Source: Candidatus Nanoarchaeia archaeon
GTDB taxonomy: Archaea; Nanobdellota; Nanobdellia; Woesearchaeales; UBA525
Direction: 5' to 3'
Length of the DNA stretch: 64,000 nucleotides
Assembly: GCA_028279755.1 (NCBI GenBank)
Contig: JANQNB010000020.1
Span: forward strand, 1-64,000
A program made the position numbers and the translations under genes. Positions 52,095 through 61,700 of this stretch are shown here, in pieces (within the stretch, counting starts at the first letter, position 1; every line of letters starts with the position of its first letter). The notes under the pieces are model-generated. The model was not told the DNA's origin, ran no database searches, and saw only the letters and a program-made list of their open reading frames with translations.

Positions 52095-53297
52095 ATGGGT
52101 GGTGTTGGCACGCTACGGACTCTGGTCTCGCTCTTCGTCCTCGCTCTTCTGCTCGCGACAAGCGTTCTCGCGATCGGCCTGGGCGTGAACAAGGGGCGCA
52201 TCCACTACGAAGACGTGCTCCAGAACGGCTATGCGCAAGAAGAAGTCATCGTCACCACAGACAGCGAAGAACCGATCACTGGCACCTACCAGTTCGAGGG
52301 CAGCATCGCGCCCTGGCTCCGGGTCGAGCCAGAAGCGGAATTCTTCAGCTTCAGCAGGAGCGAACCGTACAAGCTCGTGGTCATCGTCGAACCGCCGGCA
52401 GACGCGCAGCTGCAGGAATACAGCGGCGGCGTCCGCATCCTCACCGGCGAGATCGGCCGTACTGGCGGAGGCCTGATCGGCACGACCACACGCGCCGCTT
52501 TCTTGATCAGGATCGGACTTGGCTTGTCAGGGACGCAGCACATCGAATGCCGTGCCGGCGGCATCCAGATACAGGACACTGAGATCGAGCAGCCCTTCGA
52601 CTTCATGGCGACGGTCGTGAACAGGGGTAACGTACGCATCCAGCCCGATTTTGTCATCCAGGTCTTTGACCGCTTCCAGGAAGAGCTTATGATGAATGTC
52701 ACCGTGCCGATGGACCGCGAGATCCTGCCGACAGTGACGCAGGAATTCCTCACCCAGATCCAGCAGGAATTGCCACCAGCCCAATACTGGGCGCGCGTCA
52801 ACGTGCCCTTGTGCGACGACGCCAGCCTGGTCACTTTCGACGTGCTCGACCGCGGCGGCATCGCTGATAAAGGCGAGCTCGTGCGCATTGACGCATCGAA
52901 CTGGGCGAGCACCGGCGATATCCTGCCGATCTACGCCATCTTCAAGAACACGGGGAGCAGAACCGTCATCGCCAAGTTCAAAGGCACGATCACGACGAGC
53001 GACGGCAAGCTCGTGAAAGTCATCGAGACTGACCAGTATAACGTGCCGCCAGGCCAGACCGCGGAAATCGAGACCTTCTTCAACCCGACAGAGGCTGGCC
53101 GTTATATCGTGTCAGGCCGCGTCCTGTACAACAACAAGCTCACCTTCCAGAAGAGCACGATCATCAACGTGCAAGGCCCGATGCTCGTCGCAGCGCGACA
53201 GTTCGGCGGTCCGATCCTGCTCATCCTGCTCATCATCATCGTCATCCTGCTCATCCTGATCATGATCGCGAAGAAGCGGCGCAGGCGCCGGTGGTGA
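52095..53297 (+). CDS. Surface protein with C-terminal TM anchor and basic tail
   Basis: 400 aa from ATG 52095, fixed by the TATA distance; the frame is open much further upstream inside the preceding gene but is not used. Signal peptide ('LVSLFVLALLLATSVLA'), a beta domain with 'NKGRIHYEDVLQNGYAQEEV', then two Ig/CARDB-like domains ('FDFMATVVNRGNVRIQPDFV', 'LPIYAIFKNTGSRTVIAKF'). A TM helix (about 373-391, Leu/Ile-rich) and a basic end (AKKRRRRRW) follow. Type I topology. Its stop overlaps the possible GTG start of the next gene, so the two form an operon. Function unknown, probably envelope structure. Confidence 0.87.
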   Translation: MGGVGTLRTLVSLFVLALLLATSVLAIGLGVNKGRIHYEDVLQNGYAQEEVIVTTDSEEPITGTYQFEGSIAPWLRVEPEAEFFSFSRSEPYKLVVIVEPPADAQLQEYSGGVRILTGEIGRTGGGLIGTTTRAAFLIRIGLGLSGTQHIECRAGGIQIQDTEIEQPFDFMATVVNRGNVRIQPDFVIQVFDRFQEELMMNVTVPMDREILPTVTQEFLTQIQQELPPAQYWARVNVPLCDDASLVTFDVLDRGGIADKGELVRIDASNWASTGDILPIYAIFKNTGSRTVIAKFKGTITTSDGKLVKVIETDQYNVPPGQTAEIETFFNPTEAGRYIVSGRVLYNNKLTFQKSTIINVQGPMLVAARQFGGPILLILLIIIVILLILIMIAKKRRRRRW

Positions 53298-53299
53298 GC

Positions 53300-55177
53300 A
53301 TGCGAATCCTGCTCTGGACAAGTATGTTGGCACTCGTCCTGCTTCTCAGCTTCCTGCTTGTGACTGGCGCGACGATCACAAGCCGTCCAAGCTCATTCGA
53401 CGATTCCCAGAGCGTCACTGTAGACGAAGCGAATGCCTACGACGCGGTCAGCGCGACTTTCGCGAACATGACGCCGACAGGCAGCGCGAACCTCACGTAT
53501 CTGTCCTTCTCAGCAAGCGGGATCGGCGACTCTGATGTGAAACGGCTCGACCTCATCTTCGACATCCAGGTGAACAACCTGAGCGACGACCAGTGGGCCC
53601 TCGAATACAGCAATAATTCCGGAACGACATGGTACGCCCTGCGCGCCCTGGCCGGCGGTAACCAGTCAAGAGCAAACCTCACCTACCAGGACGTGGCTGG
53701 TCCCTTGCAGGACTGGAACCAGTCCTCGATCAGCAAGCAGCTCCGGGTGCGCGTCCGCTATCAAACAACTGGCGCTGCTGACCCGCTCGCGAATATCTTC
53801 CTGCACGAGATCTGGGCAAACGTCACGATCGACGCTGAAGGACCGCTCATCACGCTTGTTGGGCCTGCGAACAACACGAATTACTCGAGCACCACGCTGG
53901 TGAACTTCTCGTACAACGCGAGCGACGTGCAGTCGAACCTGACGAACTGCACCTTGTTCCTGAACAGCATCGCGAACGAGACAAACACAAGCCCGAGCGA
54001 GACTGCGACGAACAATTTTTCGGTCAGCATGGACAATGGACGCTACAACTGGACAGTGCAATGCTATGATAACGCGTCCAGCCCGAACTGGAACGAGTCT
54101 GCACGCTGGGTGGTCACGATCGACACGTCAGCGCCAGTCCTGACGCCGCTCGCGCCAGGCAACGGCTCGACCCTTAGCGGGGGCAGCACAGTCACGTTCC
54201 ATTACGCGTTCAGCGATCTCACCCGTCTGCAGAACTGCAGCCTGTACCTCAACGGCACGCTCAACCAGACGCGTGAAGGCGCTGACGTGAACTGGCCGTC
54301 AGGCGAAGGAGAATTCCTCGTTCAGGTCGACAATGGCGTCTGGGACTGGTACATCAACTGCACCGACATCTATGGGTATGAAGGCACGACCGGCACGTCG
54401 AACTTCACGCAGGACGCGAACGACGCTCCTAGAGTCCATGACATGCTCATCTCGAATCCGATCAACCTCGTGCTCGGCAATAACAAGACTGTGTGGTGCA
54501 ATGCTTCAGTGACTGACAGCCAGGGTCAGGGGACGATCGACACAGTGACTGCCTATCTTCACCGGAGCGACTGGCCCTATGACCGTGCTGACGAGACGAG
54601 CGGGCATCATACGAGCGCGAGCTGCAGCTCTGCAGGCGTGAACGCGACAACGCTCGATTACCAATGCTCGTTCGACCTTCCCTACTATGCGCGCGCCATG
54701 AACTGGACCTGCACGTACGTGGTGAACGACACGCAGAGCTATATCGGTGTTGGCTCGAACATGACGGTCGTGGAACCCTTGTACGCGTTCAATCTCACAC
54801 CGCAATACATCGCGTATGGCGCCATCTTAGCAGGCGATACCTCTGGTGAACAGTCAGTCACTGTCCAGAACTTAGGGAATGCGGAACTCGATATGGCGCT
54901 CGACGGCTATGCGCAGAGCGATGGCGACGGTTTTGCGATGATCTGCGATGTGGGCAACACCACGATCGGCAACGAGCGCTACAGTGTCACAAGCGGCCTC
55001 GCCTGGGCTGTGATGACGCCCCTGACTGACAACGCTACACAGGTAGATCCGTTCAATCTGCCGCCGCGGAACGGCAGCTTCAACGGCGAGGCTGCCATGT
55101 ACTGGCGTATCCAGCTCGGCATCCCGCAGAAGGGCAACTGCTCCGGTTTCGTCACCTTCACCGGCCTCGCCTCTTAA
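53300..55177 (+). CDS. Secreted Ig-repeat protein with G1/G2-like C-terminal domains
   Basis: 625 aa from ATG 53300 (GTG 53291 is possible; GGTGAG lies directly before the ATG). Signal 'LLWTSMLALVLLLSFLLVTG'; an N-terminal beta domain with 'SDDQWALEYSNNSGTTWYAL'; two or three Ig-like repeats ('LITLVGPANNTNYSSTTLVN', about 183-368); then a part homologous to G1 and G2: 'NKTVWCNASVTDSQGQG', 'IAYGAILAGDTSGEQSVTVQ', 'NLGNAELDMALDGYAQSDGD'. It has no C-terminal anchor. It thus links the island proteins to the Ig-repeat giants by shared modules. It is last in the 52095 operon. Confidence 0.87.
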   Translation: MRILLWTSMLALVLLLSFLLVTGATITSRPSSFDDSQSVTVDEANAYDAVSATFANMTPTGSANLTYLSFSASGIGDSDVKRLDLIFDIQVNNLSDDQWALEYSNNSGTTWYALRALAGGNQSRANLTYQDVAGPLQDWNQSSISKQLRVRVRYQTTGAADPLANIFLHEIWANVTIDAEGPLITLVGPANNTNYSSTTLVNFSYNASDVQSNLTNCTLFLNSIANETNTSPSETATNNFSVSMDNGRYNWTVQCYDNASSPNWNESARWVVTIDTSAPVLTPLAPGNGSTLSGGSTVTFHYAFSDLTRLQNCSLYLNGTLNQTREGADVNWPSGEGEFLVQVDNGVWDWYINCTDIYGYEGTTGTSNFTQDANDAPRVHDMLISNPINLVLGNNKTVWCNASVTDSQGQGTIDTVTAYLHRSDWPYDRADETSGHHTSASCSSAGVNATTLDYQCSFDLPYYARAMNWTCTYVVNDTQSYIGVGSNMTVVEPLYAFNLTPQYIAYGAILAGDTSGEQSVTVQNLGNAELDMALDGYAQSDGDGFAMICDVGNTTIGNERYSVTSGLAWAVMTPLTDNATQVDPFNLPPRNGSFNGEAAMYWRIQLGIPQKGNCSGFVTFTGLAS

Positions 55178-55193
55178 GGACTTAATTTCTGAA

Positions 55194-55290
55194 AAAATAT
55201 TATTCCGAAACTCATTCTTTTCTTCTTCGAGAATGATTTATAAAAACATTTATAAATGACTGCGCTAAAAATATTATTACGAAACTCATT
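55194..55290 (+). repeat. Two 23-bp direct repeats flanking a promoter
   Basis: AAAATATTATT-(C/A)C-GAAACTCATT occurs at 55194-55216 and 55268-55290 with one mismatch. Between them lie two TATA-like boxes (TTTATAAA at about 55237 and 55250). They may be operators or recombination-type sites for the recombinase-like protein that follows. Confidence 0.65.
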
Positions 55291-55315
55291 TTCGACAGTG
55301 ACGACAGGTGACGGT

Positions 55316-55786
55316 GTGCGGCGATCACCCCTACGACTTGAGGAACTCGAATTGCTTGAGCGGGCAGCGACTGCTAGAGAGCGCCTTCTTCTCCGTGTCT
55401 TGCTCGAGACCGGCTGCACAGTCAGCGAACTCGTCGCGCTGAAAAAGGGAGACGTCCAGAAAGGCTTTCTCCGCATAAAGCAACGTCGTCTCCGTATCTC
55501 TTCTTCTCTGTATACCCTACTCCAACACCGCACCCCCCACAGCATCGATCGTTATCTTTTCACGAGTCGAGAAGCAGCGCAGATGACCCCTCGCAGAGTG
55601 GAACAAATGCTCGCCGCGCTGGGAAAACGGGTTCTCAAGAAAGCGATCACCCCGCACCAATTGCGGACCACGAGGATCATCCACGACTTCCTCAATCACG
55701 TCCCTGTCGAGGAGATCGAGCAGAAGGTCGGCCTGAAGACGATCCAGCCCTACCTGTACCGGTATTTCCGGGGGTGGAAGCAATGA
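55316..55786 (+). CDS. Tyrosine-recombinase-like protein lacking the first catalytic Arg
   Basis: 156 aa from GTG 55316 (AGGTGA 5 nt upstream); the frame extends to ATG 55256, which would place a repeat copy in the gene. It consists of the catalytic domain only. 'RERLLLRVLLETGCTVSELV' matches the 'TGLRxSEL' box, but Thr replaces Arg I. 'ITPHQLRTT' keeps H-x-x-R. The H/W position reads Leu ('KVGLKTIQ') and a Tyr is present in 'YLYRYF'. The core-binding N-terminal domain is absent. With Arg I gone it is probably not an active recombinase but a DNA-binding regulator. The stop overlaps the giant gene's ATG (ATGA), the same coupling as in the other cassettes. Confidence 0.78.
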   Translation: MRRSPLRLEELELLERAATARERLLLRVLLETGCTVSELVALKKGDVQKGFLRIKQRRLRISSSLYTLLQHRTPHSIDRYLFTSREAAQMTPRRVEQMLAALGKRVLKKAITPHQLRTTRIIHDFLNHVPVEEIEQKVGLKTIQPYLYRYFRGWKQ

Positions 55787-58700
55787 ACCACCTCAAGCAG
55801 GAACGCGTCAAGCAATTGCGCGCCCAGATACAGGAATGCAAGGACCACAAGGCGACGATCGAGAAAAATGTCGCGAAGATCGCGACCAAGGCTGCCGACG
55901 CCGGATGGAGCGCGTCGCAGACCCGGGAGCGACTGAACAGCTACCTGCGCGACAAGAGCTATGAAGAATGGATGCTGCTCTACGACGAGATCATCCGGGA
56001 AAAACAGGACGAGCTCGAAGCGTACGTGCGCCTGCCGACAGTGCGGGAACAGCAGACCAAGCGGAATACGCTGTTGACAGCCTCGGCGATCACCTGCGCC
56101 TTCCTCCTCATCCTCGCATTGTTCTTCCTGCCCAAGCCTTTGGCAGTGCTCACCGGCAATGCCATCGGAACAGGCGATCAGCTCGCAGAACTCATCACAG
56201 ACGCGCAAGCAAGCACGGCGCCGACGCTCATCAGCACGAAACAAGGACTCTTCCCGAAAAGCACGGTAACGCCGCTCGAACCAGGAGCAGCAGTAGCGAT
56301 CGGGAACGATGAGAATGTGCTCGACGTGCTCGTCACACGAGACACGACGCTCAGCGCATACGAAACCCCTGTCGAGCTCGTCTACCATCGCGCAACACTG
56401 CTCGAACGCACTGCACAATACAGAATCAAGAACACGAAAGCGCTCGGGACCGGTTATCTGCTGCTCACGCCTGGCTACGAACTCGCAATCCAAGATGACA
56501 GGGACAACGCAGTCGAGTTCACACGGCTCGGGGTTGTGGACGATTTTGTCACAGAGTGGAACGACGCAAGCACACTGCTCGGCACAGTGAAAGAAGAGCT
56601 TGAAAACGCAGGCGCGGAAACACGGCTGGACAGGATCTTTCCAGCGCAGCATCTGCCTGTGCCAGGAGAGACGCTCGAGCTGTTCGCGTACCCGCATCCG
56701 TCAGACAGCTGGATGACAGTCACCACGACAGGACCCTCAAAACGAGGAAGACTCCTCTTCCTCGATCCCGCAGGCGCGTGGTGGAACGAGAGCTGGGCAT
56801 GGCGCACCCCGGTCTTCATCGAGGAACAGGCAGGCGAGAACCTGACCAACTACAGCGTCAGGATCGAGCTCAACAGCACCAACTTCGACTTCAGTAAGGC
56901 CTTGAGCGACGGGGCAGACGTGCGCGTGACCCTGAACACGACCGGAACCGAACAGGAAGGCAGCCATTGGATCGAGTACTGGTACAACAGCTCGCAGAAT
57001 GCCTCGCTCTGGGTCTTCATCCCAGAACTCAACCAGAGCACGAACATGACCATCTATCTCTACTACGGCAACGGCCTGGCGAATGACACGTCAGATGCCG
57101 ACGCAGTGTTCGAACTCTATATGAACTTCACCCGCGACGGCTTGAGCAGCTACGGTGGCCAGGACATCACGCCCACGTCCTACCTTGTCATCAACGACAC
57201 CAGCCTGCGCCAGTGGAACAACTCGTGGAAAGCGAGCTTCCGCAACATCACTGTAGCGGGGGACGGCAGCCAGGTCGTCGAGTACTGGTTCCTGGGCGAT
57301 TCGGAAGGCGAGCTTCACGGGCCTGGGTTCGACAACGACGATGCGACAAGCAGCGGCACCACCTACCGGATATGGGGGCGTGACACGAACTTCGGCACAG
57401 TCGGCAATATCACGTACAACGGCCCAGGCTGGGAACTCATCACCGAAACCCTGGATGATTTCAGCGGCACGTTCGACCGCCTGGTCTTCATGGCTGACGA
57501 CGATTCGCAACTTGTTGCGAACGCCACCTTCCGCCACTTCAGGGTGCGGGCGTATGAAAGCCCTGAACCGAGCGTCACCGTGCAACAGGAAGAGCGCGCA
57601 GCAGTCTATAACGTCTCGCTGGACGAGCCGCCCAATGCGACACGGGAATACCGTGGCGAAGCATTCACCATGAACGGCACGATCAGCTGCGAACGCGGCG
57701 ACTGCGGCAACACGACAGCGTGGAGCCAGTTCTACTCGACACTCTCGCCTACGACGACCTGGACTGAGACCAGCACGGCAGATTTCACCAGCTACAACAC
57801 GAGCGTGAACATCACGATTGGCAGCGATGGTTTCTTCACGATCGCAGCGAACATCACGCCGACATGGTGGGACGCCCGGTGGCGCTACCGCGTGAAACTG
57901 AACATCAGCAATCCGAACGCGCAGCTCACCAACTACTCCTTCAATCTCACCATGGACACGAACGCGCTTATTGCAGCAGGCAAACTGCAGGACGACTGCG
58001 CCGATCTCCGCTTCACCAACGCGACAGCAGGCGAACTCTCCTACTGGATCGAGACAGGCTGCAACTCGAGCGCGACCAACATCTGGATACGCGCAGACAC
58101 GCTCGCAGCAACGTCGAACACGACGCTCTACGCCTATTACGGCAATCCATCAGCAGATGCAGGCACCGACCCTGACGCAGTCTTCACCGTCTTCATCAAC
58201 TACACCCGGGACGGCCATTCAGGCTACACTGACAATGATCATACGCCAAGCCAGAACGAGATCATCAACGACACGAGCCTCCACCAATGGGGCGACACCT
58301 GGCGACAGACCTTCCGGAGCGTCAATGTCACTGGTGACGGCAGCCAGGTCCTCGAATACTGGTATGAAGGGCTTTCTCAAGGCGAGCTCATGGGGGCTGG
58401 ACTTGATGATGATGAAGTCACGAGCAGCGGCACCACCTATCGCATCTGGGGGCGGGACTCGAACTTCGGCATCGTCGGCAACGACACGTATGGTGGCTCT
58501 GGCTGGGAGTTCATATCGGAACAACTTGACGACTTCAGCGGCACGTTCGACCGTTTCGTCTGGATGGCAGATGATGACAGCCAGTCAGTCGCGAACCACA
58601 CCTTCAGGAATGTCAGGATCAGGCCGTATACCTCGAATGAGCCGAGCCTCGCACTCGAGGACGAAGAGGACGAGCGAATCCACTACGTCAATGGCACGTA

Positions 58701-61700
58701 CATCTCAAGCCCGTACGACACCGGCTCGAGCGGCAACACCTTCGAGACGATCTACTGGTCAGCGAGCACGCCGACAAACACGACCTTGCGGGTCTACACC
58801 CGAAGCAGCGCTGATAACCTCTCCTGGAGCTCCTGGTTCCAGGAGGTCAACAACACCAGCGTCGACGCCCCATCCCAGCAGCATGTCCAGTACAAGATCG
58901 AGATGGAGACAGACAATGCGACGTGGAGTCCGACATTCTATGAGATGAACATCGAATACAAATACACGACACAGGGCTGGAAAGCGATGGACGGCAGCAC
59001 CGGACTGGTCGCCACGAATCCTTATGAATGCGGCAACCTGACAAGCAGCAGCGCCAACTGCACGCCCACGTGGAGCGTCACGCCGCAACAGCTTGGAACC
59101 TACGCGCTGAGGATTCTCGCGAACAACAGCGAGGACGCGACCTCGAACGGCACGACGACGAACAACACGATCGACGTCTACGCGCGCACCTACCTCCTGG
59201 AGCTGCTCGCGAGCCCGAGCACGCAGGCGCGCGATGCGAACATCACGTTCAGGGCACGCCTGCTGAACGACCTGAGCCAGGCAGTGCAAGGCGCGCTCAT
59301 CAATTTCACCGACCTGACAGACGGCGTCAATCTCGGCACGAACGCGACGAACGCGCAAGGCTATGCATACCTCACTGTGACGATCAACGACACTGCCAGT
59401 CTCGGCGACCACACCCTGAACATCACCTACGACGGCAACACGACAGCATTCATCGAAGCTGACGATGAAACCCTCGTGTACCGGGTGAGCAGCACGCCGA
59501 ACGTGACAAACGAGACTGCCACGCCGAGCATGGTGGGCATCCGCGACCCGGTCGTGATCACCACGAACGTCACTGACGCAGTCGGCGTCGACTCGGTCTG
59601 GGTCAACATCACAAAACCCGATAGCACCTGGCAGATCTACGACATGACACCCACTGGCGGCACGGGGTACAGCTATACCTACAACGACACCTGGCTCGTC
59701 GGCTTCTACGAATTCAAGATCAGCGCGAACAACACTGACGGCATCATCGTCGACCCGCCAGGAAATTTCACGGTCAACGCGACCGGATCGATCCACATCG
59801 ATCCAGAATTCGCGACCTACAAGAACTTCGAGACCGTGAACCTCGCAAGCAGGCGGTGGCAGGACTGGTACAACACGAGCTGGCTGTACCGCCAGACCAT
59901 CGACGTCACTGCGTCGAACACCGACCTGTACGAATACCAGGTCGAGGTCGTCCTGGACACGCAGACCCTGATCAGCGAGGGCAAGCTGAACGACAACTGC
60001 TCAGACTTGCGCTTCACTGGCAACAATTACTCGAATGGCGCGGTGATGCTTGACCACTATCTCGAATGGGGATGCAACGAGACCAACACGACCATCCTCG
60101 TCCAGGTTGACCACATTCCAGCAGGGAATGACACGACCATCCACGTCTATTACGGCAATCCAGGAGCGCCAGACATCAGCAACCTGACAGCAGTGATGAG
60201 CTACGCAACGCCGCGCACCATGGGCTACGTGCTGAGCAACCTCCTGGCCTCGAACGGTTTCATGGTGTACAGCCTGGTGGACGACAACAACGTGAGCGTC
60301 GGCGCGACGTCAGCGCAGCTGAATATCAGCGAGTTCGTCTCCATCGCCTCAGCAAGCATGTCGACAGAAGTGAAGGCGACACGGCCGATCATGGTCGAGG
60401 GCACTGCTGACGGCAGCGACATCATCGCACCAGCGTCCTGGGCCGGCACAGAATTCATCTACAACTGGCGCCGTGGCACTGATGACTTCCACTTCCTCAG
60501 CCCCTGGGGCACGGCCAATGTCACGATCTACGACAACGGAAGCGTGGTCGCGAACTTCCAGGTCGGCGCGACCGGCCTGTTTGTGGACGACACCTACGAC
60601 ATCACGGACTTGCTGTCCATGCGGATCGTAAGCGACATCCCGATCCTGGTCCATCACAGCCAGGGAACGAGCGACGCCGCACCACTCTATCCCACGACGA
60701 CAGAACCGGTCTACGGCGTCCCGAGTCGGTTCTTGGGAATCGGCAGCGGACCGAACGGTGCGACAATCCAGGTGAACCGCTCAGCCGGCGGCGCGCTCGC
60801 TGACATCGTGCTCGGAACTGACGAGGCGTATGACAGTGGCGATCTGGGCGGAGCAAAAGGCGCCACTGCCGCCTACCGGCTCGAGCCGAACGCCAGCGAT
60901 GAATACATCGGTGCGATCCAGCAGGCAGACGACGACGGCACAGAAACCACGATCTTCCTGCCGGAACGGCAGCTCGGCACCCTTTTCGGCAGCAATATCA
61001 CCACAGACCACATTGCAATCGCCGCGCCCACACTGGGAACGAACTGTACCGTCTACAACAGCACCGGCGGCCAGATCGCCAGCGCGCTGAGCAGCGGCAA
61101 CAGCCTGATCAGCAAGATCGGCTTTGGCACTGGCGACGACAACACTTTCGCGCTCCCTGGCTGGATCATGCGCTGCGACTATCCGGTCTGGGCGACGTAT
61201 GAGAAAGACGTGACTGAAGACGAGAGCAACATGCTCAGCATCCGTGAGATGCGCCAATACCATTATCCGCCGCCGAACGCGACCGTCGACAACACGAGCG
61301 AAGAGCAAGTCTACACCGGGCTGCAGAACATCGGCGACACGAACATGACTGGCTACCTCTTCCTCGCAGTCCAGGGGAACAGCACCGGCTCGTGGGAATT
61401 CATCGGCGCGCCAGTCTACCAGGACATCACCGAGCGAACGATCGATCCGAACACCGTTCTGAACATCAGCCCGATCTGGGACACGAGCGGGGCCTGGCTG
61501 ACCAGCACGAGAAGTCCTGGCTGGTACCGGGTGTACGCCGCGTTCCGCGACAACGAGAGCAACATCCTGAACGATTCCCGCGGAGTGCAGCTGCTTGACA
61601 CAGGCCTCTTCGAGATCGTCGAGGCCCTGCTCCGGCTCAACAACCTCTCGCACGAGAACGAGTACGAATCCACGATCAACGAGTACGAGGCCGGCGACCT

